This document shows positions 53,401 through 63,963 of a stretch of DNA of 64,000 bases, one piece after another. This DNA is from Cercospora beticola (Eukaryota; Ascomycota; Dothideomycetes; Mycosphaerellales; Mycosphaerellaceae), in the NCBI RefSeq assembly GCF_033473495.1, contig NC_088935.1, forward strand, positions 5,270,001 to 5,334,000. Reading direction: 5' to 3'. The notes below the pieces were generated by a model. It had not been told where the DNA came from. It worked only from the letters and a program-made list of their open reading frames with translations, and ran no database searches. The position numbers and the translations under genes are program-made. How positions within the stretch are numbered: the first letter of the stretch is position 1; every line of letters starts with the position of its first letter.

Positions 53401-56250
53401 GCAGCGGCTGCACTGATAGCGTTCCAGGCAATTCCAAAGAAGCCACAGTTCACGATCAAAGCTGTGATGGACAGTGTGAAGGAGGAAGAGAATCTGGACC
53501 TGCAACACAGGACGGCATCTGCAGTTGCAGATCTCATTGCACAACTAGTTGCCAACGAGCGACACAAGGTAGTTGAGAAGGTCGTAGGCAACTTGGTCAA
53601 ATTCTGCTGCATGGAGACTGGCGAGACCCCCGAATTCCACCCCAACGCAGACAAAGAGGTTGGCATACTCTCATTGCAAAAGGACGAGGACATCCAGGAC
53701 CGTCCTGATGCTGCCAAATACGAGCGCGAGGTCAAGGCTGCGCGCATCACACGACGAGGTGCCAAGGATGCCCTCGAGCAGTTGTGCATCAAGTTCGGCG
53801 CCGAGATCTTCCAGAAGGTCCCGCGACTGCAAGGTCTCATCGAAGGTCCGGTGCAGCATTGCTTCACAAACGATCTGCCTGCCGACATCATGGACCCGGA
53901 CACTACCATCGGCCAAGAGGCGGTGGATGCTATGTCGACGTTGAGAGCCTTGGTGGCGACTCTTGATCCTGCACTACATCCTTGGGTGCTATCACTGCTA
54001 CCTTTCATTGCTCGCGCATTGCAGAGTAGGCTGGCAGTCTTGCGCTACACTGCAGCTAAATGCTTCGCTAGTGTCTGCAGCGTCATTACTGTTCAAGGCT
54101 TCACCATGCTCGTCGAGCAGGTCATTCCTCCGATCAACAATGCCCACGAAGTCGTACAGCGACAGGGTGCTATCGAATGCATCTACCACCTCATTCAAGT
54201 CATGGGAGACGGGATCTTGCCATATGTCATCTTCCTTCTGGTGCCAGTACTGGGACGCATGAGCGATTCGGATCCAGGTGTACGATTGATTGCCACTACC
54301 GCATTCGCCACTCTCGTCAAACTTGTACCTCTTGAAGCTGGTATTCCCGATCCAGAGGGCCTTCCAAAGTCGCTGCTCGAAGGACGAGAACGTGAGCGCA
54401 AGTTTATCTCACAGATGCTGGACCCGAAGAAAGTCGAGCCGTTCTCTATTCCTGTTGCCATCAAGGCCGAGTTGCGTTCGTATCAGCAAGAAGGTGTCAA
54501 TTGGCTGGCCTTCCTCAACAGGTACAACCTTCATGGTGTACTGTGTGATGACATGGGTCTCGGCAAGACGCTTCAGACTCTCTGTATTGTGGCCTCCGAT
54601 CACCATATGCGAGCTGAGGAATTCGCGAAGACACAGGCACCCGATCAGCGTCGTTTGCCATCCATTATTATTTGCCCGCCGACATTGACTGGGCACTGGA
54701 AGCAGGAAATTCGCACATATGCACCTTTCTTGACGGCAGTGGCTTACGCCGGTCCGCCTCTCGAGCGTGGCAAGGTGCGCGACCAGCTGGGCACTGCCGA
54801 TATTGTCATCACGTCGTATGAGATCGCACGAAATGATGTCGAGGTTCTATTGCCGATCGCCTGGAATTACTGTGTGCTTGACGAAGGGCATCTCATCAAG
54901 AACCCCAAGGCCAAGGTCACACAGGCAGTGAAGCGCCTGATGAGCAATCACCGTCTGATCCTGTCGGGAACCCCAATTCAAAACAACGTGCTCGAATTGT
55001 GGTCACTGTTCGATTTCCTCATGCCCGGCTTCCTCGGAACGGAGAAGGTCTTCCAAGATCGGTTCGCGAAACCGATCGCAGCGAGTCGTTTCGCCAAGTC
55101 CTCGTCCAAAGAACAAGAAGCCGGTGCGCTCGCAATCGAGTCACTCCACAAGCAGGTCTTGCCATTCTTGCTGCGGCGACTGAAAGAGGAGGTGCTCAAC
55201 GATTTGCCGCCGAAGATCTTGCAAAACTACTACTGCGACTTGTCTGATCTGCAGAAGAAGCTGTTCGACGATTTCACAAAGAAAGAGTCGAAGACTTTGC
55301 AGGCTATGGCCGGCAGCGTTGACAAGGAAGCGAAGCAGCACATTTTCCAAGCCCTACAGTACATGCGAAAACTCTGCAACTCGCCAGCCATGGTCGTGAA
55401 GGAAGATCACAAACAGTACGGTGCTATCCAGGACATGCTCGCAAAGCAAGGATCTACCTTGAAAGACCCCAAGCACGCCCCGAAGCTGACTGCTCTGCGC
55501 GACTTATTACTTGACTGCGGTATCGGAGTGGACTCCACCAATGATGGCGGCGTGCCGTCTGCCGATCAAGCCGTGTCTCAGCATCGTGTCCTGATCTTCT
55601 GTCAAATGAAAGAGATGCTAGACATGGTTGAGAGCACCGTCCTGAAGAAGATGTTGCCAAGCGCCACCTTTGCACGCCTAGACGGTTCTGTTGAAGCGTC
55701 GAAACGTCAAGACATTGTCAACCGTTTCAATTCTGATCCGTCGATCGACTGTCTCTTGCTGACCACCAGCGTCGGAGGTCTCGGTCTCAATCTGACAGGA
55801 GCTGATACTGTCATCTTCGTGGAGCACGACTGGAATCCACAGAAGGATTTGCAGGCTATGGACAGGGCTCATCGTATAGGACAAAAGAAAGTCGTCAATG
55901 TCTATCGCCTCATAACGAGGGGCACACTCGAGGAGAAGATTCTCAATCTTCAGCGTTTTAAGATCGACGTTGCGTCGACTGTCGTCAATCAGCAGAACGC
56001 GGGTCTAGGCACGATGGAAACGGATCAGATTCTCGACCTGTTCAACTTAGGCGAGACGGATCCGAATCTTGCGATCAGTGATAAGCCTGAAGCGAATGGC
56101 GTTGATGAGTCGAACGCTGTTGATGCAGAAGGCAACATGCGTGAAAAGGGCAAGAGGGGCATTTTGGATGAGCTCAGTGAGCTCTGGGATGATAAGCAGT
56201 ATGAAGAGGAGTTCAATCTCGATGGGTTCTTGAAGACGATGAAAGCATGA
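50454..56250 (+). CDS. MOT1: TATA-binding protein-associated Snf2 ATPase Mot1
   Basis: Two exons, 50454-50467 and 50565-56250, total 5,700 nt, 1,899 residues. The 14-nt first exon supplies MTTSR to give MTTSRLDRLVVLLETGSTQL, the family N-terminus. Residues 1-1270 are HEAT repeats that clamp TBP (for example NTAAQQLADVQKNHPDELFN). The C-terminal Snf2 ATPase has DDMGLGKTLQTL (about 1333), Walker B DEGHLIKNP (about 1444), SGTPIQNNVLELWSLFDFLM, and TTSVGGLGLNLTGADTVIFV followed by QAMDRAHRIGQKK. Mot1 uses ATP to strip TBP from DNA and so redistributes it between promoters in the nucleus. The length agrees with yeast Mot1 (about 1,870). An acidic/basic linker with RRKEELKRDNKKFKYDFAVR is near residue 230. 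Confidence 0.96.
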
Positions 56251-56643
56251 AACAATGGGCGCGATTGATCCGGAACTGTAGTTGTAGTATAGCATGGCGT
56301 TGGTCCGGAAATGCGACGTACAGGCAAGGGGAACGGAAATGGAGATACTGAAGAGCGAGGCGTAGGATTCGCTCCACCCCCGAATGGAAATGCATGCATG
56401 GAATGGAATGGTGTGGACATTGTATCAGTATCGCGTAGAATGGATCATCAACGGCAATACAATTTGTGCGATGAAGCTGGTTATTTCAATTTGAAGTTCA
56501 GCTATACAATGTGGAGCTAACACAACGCTAGAAGGAATGACGCCCAATGCTCATCCTCCGTCCACTCTCCCATTCGGACAGCAGGCTCGAGTCTCGAGTC
56601 GGTCGCGACGTCGAGCTTGAGGACCATGTCCAAGGTGAATGGT
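56251..56643. other. Convergent 3' intergenic
   Basis: It separates the MOT1 (+) and ten-cysteine secreted-protein (-) 3' ends. No coding signal. Confidence 0.5.
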
Positions 56644-57110
56644 CTAGGCCTGCCAGTTCCTGCCGCCTGTGGATCCCCAACCGCCGTCAAAACCGCCATC
56701 GAATGGCGCGCCGCATCGGCTCTGGTCTTGACCGATATAGCAGGCTGCGTCCCGGAGACTGCAGACGCAGGATTGATCATTGGAGCTAAGAGGTATCAAT
56801 GTCAGCCACACATCCCGCATCACCACTCGTACAGCGATTGGAGTTGATTGACTTACTTGACCTTCTGGTAAGCGTAACCGCGCACGCATTGCTGGTCGCA
56901 GACGGTCGTCTGTGTGACACAGTTGGGGCCTCCGCCCTCAATCTGGACGCAACCTTGAGCTGCTTCTGGTTTGCCTTGCTGTTGTTGGGTTTGGCAGTTG
57001 AGGAAGCCTTGGTAGTCGCATTGGCCTCCGTAGAGGGTCTGGCCTCCAGGAAAGAATTGGGCGGTGCTGGAGGCCACGAGGGCTGCGGCTATGACGAAGA
57101 GTTTGTACAT
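56644..57110 (-). CDS. Secreted ten-cysteine protein (effector-like)
   Basis: Two exons, 57110-56857 and 56785-56644, total 396 nt, 131 residues. Signal peptide MYKLFVIAAALVASSTAQ. The mature protein has ten cysteines at 31, 39, 54, 64, 71, 75, 91, 93, 100 and 109, and a glycine-rich C-terminal tail (GGFDGGWGSTGG). The intron is well supported: GTAAGT donor, CTTAG acceptor, and exon 2 contributes four of the cysteines (SCVCSLRDAACY, CGAP). Unspliced, the frame would stop at once (KVK then TAA). An even number of cysteines suggests five disulphides. The family is not recognised; CVQIEG, TTVCDQQC and SCVCSLRDAACY spacing hints at a CFEM-like or other fungal secreted fold, but this is weak. Confidence 0.82.
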
Positions 57111-58116
57111 TGTTGGGGTATATGTGCGATATGGGTTTGAATTTGGATGCGAGTGAATGTACTGGTGGAGGTGGATTGGTGAGGTCGATGGATGAGTTTA
57201 GTGATCTAGTCGTGCGCGGAGTGCTATTATATAGTGAAGTAGATCACTTATCTTCCTCGTCCGTGGTGAACGTGCATTCACCACGGACACTGGCGGTAGG
57301 CTCTTGGTACCGATCAGATGGCTACTTTCATCTTGGCTTTTCCCGCCTCGTTTGATGTCACTCCCGCACTGATGCCAATTTTGGAAAACGCGTGGGAACC
57401 GGGTTATCAGCGTTCGCTGTACGTGGTCCTGGGATGTGAAAAGTAGGCATGCGGCTCCTTCCCATTGCTCGGAAGTTTCTAGGTTGAACCACGCCTCCTT
57501 GTGATGGACGGGTGCTGCGCGTTTCGAATGGTACAGGTACATACGTCGAATTGTACCAGTTCTTGCCCATGCGATTCTCACGAAAAAGAGGCCTGATGAT
57601 TGCGCGTTTCTAGCATCGGTGTAGCCTGCTTCCTGGTCGGGCTGCGCCGCACATTAGGGGTGGTGGCAAGGATACCGCGGGTCGTGTCAGAACTCAGAAG
57701 TCAGAAGCACTGACAATTTTCCAGAAGTAGAATTGGCACGATGTTTTGTCTCTCTCCGAGGCGGCCCGTTAAATATCAATCGCAAAGCAGTTCATCTTCA
57801 TTCCCTACTTTCGCCACAAGGATTTCCTTCGAATAGGCGGGGAAGTGTGTCCTAACTTTCTCACCCCACCCCGTCGTTCTGTTCGCAATAACACGGATGG
57901 AGATTGAGTCTTTGATGTGGTTCCCTGTACGAGTTGTCACACACTGCTCGCGTAGGGTACGATGCTTTCTTAGGGCTTAGGCCGTGGCCGTGTATAAGCA
58001 AGCTTTTGCTGGTAAGATTAGACCATGGGAGCCGCAGAGGTCGAGGTAATAAAAATGCGCAGCTGGCCAAGGCTTGGGTCTTGTGATGGGCTGACGTCGG
58101 TCGTCTGCCTTGCAGT
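57111..58116. other. Intergenic, secreted-protein promoter
   Basis: About 1 kb. It includes the TATA-like element at 57227-57233 and no convincing coding frame. Confidence 0.5.
57227..57233 (-). promoter_or_regulatory. TATA box of the ten-cysteine secreted-protein gene
   Basis: TATATAA on the minus strand, about 117 bp upstream of the ATG at 57110, in the same position relative to its gene as the element of the other small secreted-protein gene. Confidence 0.5.
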
Positions 58117-58350
58117 TTATTGGTTATCGTGAAGGCGTGGTGTGTGGTGAAGCGTGCATCCAGCTTCTCTTCCCAGGTTTTGCATGCTATTTCGTTCTCC
58201 AATGTCAGGAAGCACGACTGTCCCAGAGTGGTCCTCCATGCGGATTATCGACGGCTTTCGCTCTACGGTGCTCGAGTTAGGTCCGGAGGGATGTGACAGG
58301 AACAGCTCACGAAGCTGGTTTTTTGCTGCGATCGGCTGCGGGAATGTCAT
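58117..58350 (-). CDS. Short hypothetical protein
   Basis: Open frame of 77 residues from ATG 58350. Composition is balanced (AAKNQLRELFLSHPSGPNSS, then IIRMEDHSGTVVLPDIGERN) and looks more like protein than the surrounding shadows. No family is recognised and the span may be a fragment or one exon. It is on the same strand as the methyltransferase, downstream of its stop. Confidence 0.3.
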   Translation of the reverse strand: MTFPQPIAAKNQLRELFLSHPSGPNSSTVERKPSIIRMEDHSGTVVLPDIGERNSMQNLGREAGCTLHHTPRLHDNQ

Positions 58351-58483
58351 CACTGCCGTCAGCTGCAACAAATCAGTGCAGGCATACCGGAGCAGAGAAT
58401 AGAAACACTTCCTCGCCCATCAATGTGATTCCGCCTCAGATACAACCGGTCATCCAATCCGAGTCCCCGACTCATCGAAGTCT

Positions 58484-59434
58484 TCACTCACCGATCTTTG
58501 TGCCTCTCACGACCCACAACGGATCCCTCCTTCCGCTTCCCATCCCCATCATCTTCATAAATCCCTTCAGACCCTCGTCTCCTCCTCCCTGTCCACTGGT
58601 ACCAGCATCCCGTATAACCCCATCACTCAACTCCACAATCTCAATATCCTCCCACCCGGCGAAGAACAGGAAGTCCCCCACCATCTGCAATCTCTCCTCC
58701 TCGTCAACTCTCAACCACCTTCCAATGGCCTTAGTAGGGAAGCACCGGTTGCTGATGACCAAATGCACCCTCCCTCCAGGCTTCGTGATGTTTCTTAAGC
58801 TTTCGAGCACCTCAACAGGTTTAGTCAAATAATCGGTCGACACAACATTCGTCGCTGCATCAAACTTTTTACTTTCACCAACAGCAAGGACCCCATCCTG
58901 TAGCACTTCACTCAATTCCGCCTTCTCATTCAAATCGCCCACAGCCCAACCTCCATTCAGCACTTTGTTTGCCTCCAACTCCCTCTTATTCATCCCTAAT
59001 CCAACAACTTCCACTTCACCCTTCTCGACCGCACTTTCCACCTGCTCCGGGTAATGCGAAGTCCAACTGCTACAGAAATCCAAAATCCTAGAACCAGGTG
59101 CCGTAGGTAATACCGTAGCATAATACTCTCTTAACGTCGCAATCGCAGCATCATCGATGTGCGTGACGAATCGAGGAGAAGAGTAGAAAGAAGGATCCGG
59201 AGAATTATCCTGGCGACGGAAGTCTTGAGCTGTGTAGGGCCAGATCTTGTGGCGTGGAGTGTAAGAGCGGACAGGCCAAGTGGTTTGTTGTGAAGACATC
59301 TTTCCTACAGATGAAGAAGGCGCTGTTGGTCCTCGTTGTGTTGAGATGAATCTGGTTGTTAAAGTGGCGAAGAAGAAGCCTGTGAGACCCGCAGCGAAAG
59401 GCAGTGGCCGAATGCGAGTTGGCATTAGTTGCAT
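58484..59434 (-). CDS. SAM-dependent methyltransferase-fold protein, membrane- or mitochondrion-associated
   Basis: Single exon, 317 codons, 316 residues from ATG 59434; the longer frame starts only with a TTG. N-terminus MQLMPTRIRPLPFAAGLTGF followed by FFATLTTRFISTQR is Arg-rich and hydrophobic with no acidic residue, like a mitochondrial presequence or a signal anchor. A class I methyltransferase-like core follows: GSRILDFCSSWTSHYP (motif I position, with the glycines replaced by CSS), VEVVGLGMNKRELEANKVL (motif II), KFDAATNVVSTDYLTKPVEV (motif IV) and ITKPGGRVHLVISNRCFPTK. The SSWTSH replacement is typical of a fungal/algal group of uncharacterised proteins of this fold. Substrate unknown. 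Confidence 0.78.
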   Translation of the reverse strand: MQLMPTRIRPLPFAAGLTGFFFATLTTRFISTQRGPTAPSSSVGKMSSQQTTWPVRSYTPRHKIWPYTAQDFRRQDNSPDPSFYSSPRFVTHIDDAAIATLREYYATVLPTAPGSRILDFCSSWTSHYPEQVESAVEKGEVEVVGLGMNKRELEANKVLNGGWAVGDLNEKAELSEVLQDGVLAVGESKKFDAATNVVSTDYLTKPVEVLESLRNITKPGGRVHLVISNRCFPTKAIGRWLRVDEEERLQMVGDFLFFAGWEDIEIVELSDGVIRDAGTSGQGGGDEGLKGFMKMMGMGSGRRDPLWVVRGTKIGE

Positions 59435-60630
59435 TGGATGAAAGTCGTGTCGGAATAGAGGCCTATCTGTCAATGTTTTATTTGCATCGTTCCTGGAACT
59501 TTCGAGTTGAGATCGCAGTCACAATCATCAAGCAGCACCTTCCAAGGTTGTCAACGTCAACGATGCCGCATTCGACGTGTCCTGCAGGTAAACTGCGGTT
59601 ACATCCGTTAGCGTCCTCCAGAGATCCTCCACTTGTGTTCACTTCCTTTCCAATGCAAGCCTGGAGAACAAGCTGTAGCCGAAGACTTCGTGCTTAAAGT
59701 ATGTTGAGACATATCAATAATTCGGAAATCTACCGCGTTTGCTCCTAGCAATTATTATCCTCGGCTCCAGCCATTACTGCCTCTTGCTCCAACCATTACT
59801 GATTGTAGCTCACGACTAATTCCCACGCCCATGGGCCTTTCTATCTCTCATACATCCCAGTGGGTCATATGAATTCATTCTAGTTCTTGATGGATGTTTT
59901 GTGCGACATGTGCGAATGGTATCTCATTGCCGAAAGCTTCTCGAAACGCGTCCTGGCAACCCAGGTCGGATCGTCGCTCGCATGGTACAGGGAACTTCTC
60001 TGGAAGATCCTGCTTGCTGTGCTTGTCGGCAAGTCTCTTACTGCCGAATAAACGCATACAATTGAGTTCTGTGCGATTTTTGCAGACCTATTTCCCGTTT
60101 AAGAGTTGCCGGTGAGTGAATCCGCATTGCGATAAACGTGACGAGCCCGAGAAAGTTTTGGTGCAGCCTGGCCACGACTCGGTAAGACACGGAATACAAA
60201 GTCGCTCGTGGACCCAAATATGTGCTGCAGCTTCATCATGCGTGTCGAAGATAAGCTGACACTGCATCGCTTCTCATGCCGGGCATTCGAACTTGCCATC
60301 CGCAGTGTTGAAGGTATGGAGCTTCACGGCGTGGCTGTTGGCATAGCCACGTTTATTGCAGTGAGAGTGACATCTGAGGTCGATCGATCGCACACGTGGA
60401 ATGGTGGCCTTTGGAGTCTGCTGGGATGGTCTCTGATATGCGGTCTCAGTAGATGTGGTCGTCGACACATCTGCCATCATTGTGTTCAGAGCCTGTCTCA
60501 TCCTCGTGCGGAGTTGACCTTACTCGGCTCAGTCTATCGTTGGGCGACCTAGTGACATGGCGAGGTCCTGAATTCGCGACTGTACCCTCGTCACGGACCG
60601 AGCTTGCTGTCGTTTGAGCAGAGTTTGTTG
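59435..60630. other. Gene-poor stretch
   Basis: About 1.2 kb with short unconnected frames on both strands and no recognisable domain. Confidence 0.45.
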
Positions 60631-61827
60631 TTAGGAGTCTCTGAATTGAGTCCCTGGCGCTTTGCGTTCGTACTGCAGCCGGTCCTGGTTGCAGCCACTG
60701 TGAAGCGACGAGGAACATTCAGCCTGTAGCAGCGTACCGGCTTTTCGCCAGGAATTGCTTAGGCGAATGATCTCGATTGCATCGATCGCTGTGAAACGAC
60801 GCCGTCTTCCGACCACCACAACAGCAATGTCGACCAGGAAGTCGATTGTGAGCATCATATAATCATCTCCATCGAGACCGAAAGACCATTTCTGGCCATG
60901 AGGAAGAGGAATAGCTAATCGTTCCCTGCCATAAAGTCCGATGCCGCAATTGAGGGGTAGAGGACAGGACGATTCGCATAGCGGAGCGTCTGAGATAGTG
61001 ATGAGCTCTGATGCTTGTTCAGGGAATCAATCCTGTAGTGCTCTGCCCGCAAGCATCCACACTGGAGCAACGCAGACCGAGCGACACCAGTCCGCAAAAT
61101 TGTCCATGCATGCGACAGCCCTCGCACCGTGAAGGTGGCGCGCGTCCAAAGCTTTCGCCTGTCGGCCTGTCGTGGTGCTGACGATTGGCCAGAGGTCGAA
61201 CCAAAACATCTTGTCATCGAGATCTCCGGTACAGACTGCCCACATGAATGAGAGGGATAGGCTCTCTTTGCGCACGGTCTTCGGGTAGGTACTTTTCAGA
61301 CAGATCTGGGCAGTGAAAGGACATCCAGTCGGGGGTTGCCAGAGCTCCGGCTCGATATCAGGAAGCCCTTCGCAAGCAAAGAGGGCTAGAACATCCACGA
61401 CCATCTTATAGAACTCCAGACGAGTCCTGACGCAGTCATTAGGTCCAAACTCCCACCACTGGAATGCCTGATCCAGTGCTTCATCATGAAACATCGGTGG
61501 TACTTGATGAAGAAATTCACAGTTGTGGTGCCCACTGTTTTTCGCGGTCTTGATAATCGCAGCAGGCTTTGCTAAAGTCTGGGCTGGGTGTGCGCGCTGA
61601 ATGAATGCTATGTTCGTGCAGTACTCTCCATTGGATCGCTGGTAAAACTAGTCGGCGGTGGGCTTCGGAGATCCAAGTGAACTCAATAATGCTGCCTGCA
61701 GCAGAATGTCGGCCGGCGTGTGCTGGAGCTATGCCAGCAACATGATTTGAGAAGACGCGTCGCTTTTGAATGAGGTTAGCCGCATGTCAGTCAGCACTAC
61801 GTCCATTTCAGCGATGACTTGCTGCAT
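60631..61827 (-). pseudogene. Relic gene: one reading frame with three in-frame stops
   Basis: From ATG 61827 to TGA 60631-60633 a single frame of 399 codons is coherent throughout but broken by TAG at 61729-61731 (codon 33), TAG at 61648-61650 (codon 60) and TGA at 61027-61029 (codon 267). Protein-like segments lie on both sides of every stop: IAFIQRAHPAQTLAKPAAII, ALDQAFQWWEFGPNDCVRTR, SLSLSFMWAVCTGDLDDKMF and LAIPLPHGQKWSFGLDGDDY, then FLVDIAVVVVGRRRRFTAID. All three stops are one C-to-T (or G-to-A) transition from a sense codon. An intron from 61800 to 61648 (GTAGTG...ACTAG, phase 0) could remove the first two, but no good intron was found for the third. Product not recognised. Confidence 0.6.
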
Positions 61828-62449
61828 CTTGACAACAGTCACAATCTCTACCTTTCCTTTTACTCTTTCATCTTCTCATACTGTCACAAAGCTTCGTTTC
61901 AAGCTCAATGTTGTGATTATTCTTCGCGCTTGAAGAGGCTCGCTATCGGTTTTAGTGTCTCCGCCATCAACCGCCGCCCCTCAGCCGAGGAGAGTCAAGC
62001 AAGCGAGCTGTTAGTGATCATCCACAGATGGAGAAGCATGCTCAAGAGCTGGATAGTTGGTGGTCGAGATGGGAATCCGCTATCAGAATAAGCGAGAATG
62101 CCCAGTATTGTCCGCCGAGCCGGGCTCTGCTGCTGCAGTCCATTCGATCTTCCTCGTGGGCTGTTCCAGCTCGAGCTTCGTTCGACATCGCGCGTCTTGC
62201 ACGCCATCCTCTCTCAGCGTGAGTGACTGCCAACACCATCGCAATTGGAAGGCTCTGTTTCTCAAGAGAGCAGACATAGTCTCAAAACTTGGCCGGGAGA
62301 ATCCCCGGCTTGGCTGAAGAACCAGCGAGTCGAGCTATCATGACTGCCGATTTCGCGGTAGAGATCATGGAAAGAGCAATCAATGTAGGTCCCCACTGAC
62401 TTTCTCTTATCTGTGTTCGATGTTTTAGGGCTCTCAAAATCCCAGCACT
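61828..62449. other. Intergenic, sulfotransferase upstream region
   Basis: About 0.6 kb. A 64-codon plus-strand frame from 62028 (EKHAQELDSWWSRWESAIRI) looks somewhat protein-like but is isolated. Confidence 0.4.
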
Positions 62450-63448
62450 ATGGGTGCTGCTACCTCGATTAACCAGAAGCCCATCTGGACCACCTTATCC
62501 GTCCTCGTCGCAGCCCTCGCAGTCACAACCTACCAACTTGCGCAGCCTCCACCGACTCACCTTCCCAAAGTTTTCGTAATCGGCCTCTCCAAGACCGGCA
62601 CAACCAGCATCGGCGACGCCCTCGAACGCCTCGGCTACCGTCGCCTCGGCTGGCGCGACATTCGCAGTCGACACCTCGTCCACACCTGGGCTCACTCCAA
62701 CAACTCCGACCTCTCGACTCTGATCTCCCAAACAAAACAATACGATGCCTTCGAAGATCTCCCATGGGCGAAAGCCTACCCACAAATGGCAGATTTGTAT
62801 CCTGACGCCAAATTTATTCTAAGTCTTCGGAAAGACGACGAAACGTGGTTACGGAGTATGGGGACGCATATGGGGCGAGGCGAATGGCAGCCCTACAAGC
62901 TCTTCTACGGCGCGACGACGTTCGAGGGAAACGAAGACGTGATACGGCAATCGTATTTGAACCACACCAGAGAAGTGCGGGAGTTCTTTCGGGACAAAGA
63001 GGAGCGATTTGTGGAGATGAGGATAGATGATGCGGGGGATGAGGAGAACTGGAGTGCTTTATGCCAGGTTGCGGAGTGTTCTGGTGGGAAAGTCCCCAGT
63101 ATTCGTTTCCCAAGGACGAATTCGAAGGGCTCGTGGGATATGGGTCCTGCGAAGAATGCGGTGAGATTCTGTTGGGTGAGTGTATTATTTAATTTTAGCC
63201 CGCCTTTGAGACATTTGAGATCAATGACGAATGTCAGGCGTTTACCGTTTTGTGCTGACTTTCTTCAGGGCTGGACGGTTACAAGGACGGAAGAGCAGGT
63301 TGTGAAATATTATTACGAGCGGAATGTGGAAGCCGTGAGACCTGTTCTCAGCGCGCTTTGGTCGGCATATGATTTTGTTGAACGGGCATACACCGAGCTC
63401 GAATTCAAGATCGTTGCGTCATTTGTGCCTGCCTTGACCGTTGAATAG
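62450..63448 (+). CDS. Sulfotransferase-like P-loop protein
   Basis: Exons 62450-63175 and 63269-63448, total 906 nt, 301 residues; donor GTGAGT, acceptor TTCAG, phase 0. A short N-terminal hydrophobic anchor (TTLSVLVAALAVTTYQLA, residues 14-31) is followed by KVFVIGLSKTGTTSIGDALE (40-59), the 5'-phosphosulfate-binding loop of the fungal/algal sulfotransferase group (Sulfotransfer_4-like). YDAFEDLPWAKAYPQMADLY and AKFILSLRKDDETWLRSMGT carry the expected substrate-side and 3'-phosphate Arg/Ser positions. The anchor suggests a membrane-tethered enzyme, possibly facing the Golgi lumen. Retaining the 93-nt intron keeps the frame open and would give 332 residues. Substrate unknown. Confidence 0.83.
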   Translation: MGAATSINQKPIWTTLSVLVAALAVTTYQLAQPPPTHLPKVFVIGLSKTGTTSIGDALERLGYRRLGWRDIRSRHLVHTWAHSNNSDLSTLISQTKQYDAFEDLPWAKAYPQMADLYPDAKFILSLRKDDETWLRSMGTHMGRGEWQPYKLFYGATTFEGNEDVIRQSYLNHTREVREFFRDKEERFVEMRIDDAGDEENWSALCQVAECSGGKVPSIRFPRTNSKGSWDMGPAKNAVRFCWVSVLFNFSPPLRHLRSMTNVRRLPFCADFLQGWTVTRTEEQVVKYYYERNVEAVRPVLSALWSAYDFVERAYTELEFKIVASFVPALTVE

Positions 63449-63963
63449 ATTGCGCATCCGTAGTAACAATCTGGTAAAATAGTGCATTGTGCGACGGACA
63501 ACTTTTTGTGTCTGGACGTGCCCAGATCAGGTTTGTCGGAGTACGAGATTCTTGATCCTTCACCTGCTGTGCACCCAGAGGCCGCGCTTGCCGCAAGATT
63601 TCCACATTCGGAGATCGATGCGAAGCTATCGGATTTCTGACGCCTTGCTTTATTGCTGCTCGTGCCCCAGGAAGATACCAGTCGCTCTGCATGTGAGATG
63701 CGCTCACAATCGCGATCGAATGATACTTTGACAGTAACAAAGCCATTCTCACCGACAATTATTTCTCCATTCACGTTATCTGCAGCAGCATGCTTTGCCA
63801 ATGGGTGCCTGCGGATCGAAACAACCGAATTGTCTCTCCGGCTGGTACGTAAGACTGCGTGATCATCGCACAATCGCGCAATCAGGCATAGTCCGTCATG
63901 TGAACGGAGTGCTGGACCGCTGCACTGGAAACTGATGACAAACCCGGCTCCACGTGCCAACAT
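63313..63963 (-). CDS. Possible hypothetical protein, 3' end antisense to the sulfotransferase-like gene
   Basis: ATG 63963 opens a frame of 216 residues whose last 45 codons overlap the sulfotransferase-like gene on the other strand. The middle part (NVNGEIIVGENGFVTVKVSF) looks protein-like, the ends less so. No domain or signal is recognised. It could be a shadow frame or the start of a gene with introns. Confidence 0.25.
   Translation of the reverse strand: MLARGAGFVISFQCSGPALRSHDGLCLIARLCDDHAVLRTSRRDNSVVSIRRHPLAKHAAADNVNGEIIVGENGFVTVKVSFDRDCERISHAERLVSSWGTSSNKARRQKSDSFASISECGNLAASAASGCTAGEGSRISYSDKPDLGTSRHKKLSVAQCTILPDCYYGCAIYSTVKAGTNDATILNSSSVYARSTKSYADQSALRTGLTASTFRS

Noticed and set aside
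53187..54008. 273-codon minus-strand frame
   Set aside because: Antisense to MOT1 HEAT repeats; no own signal.
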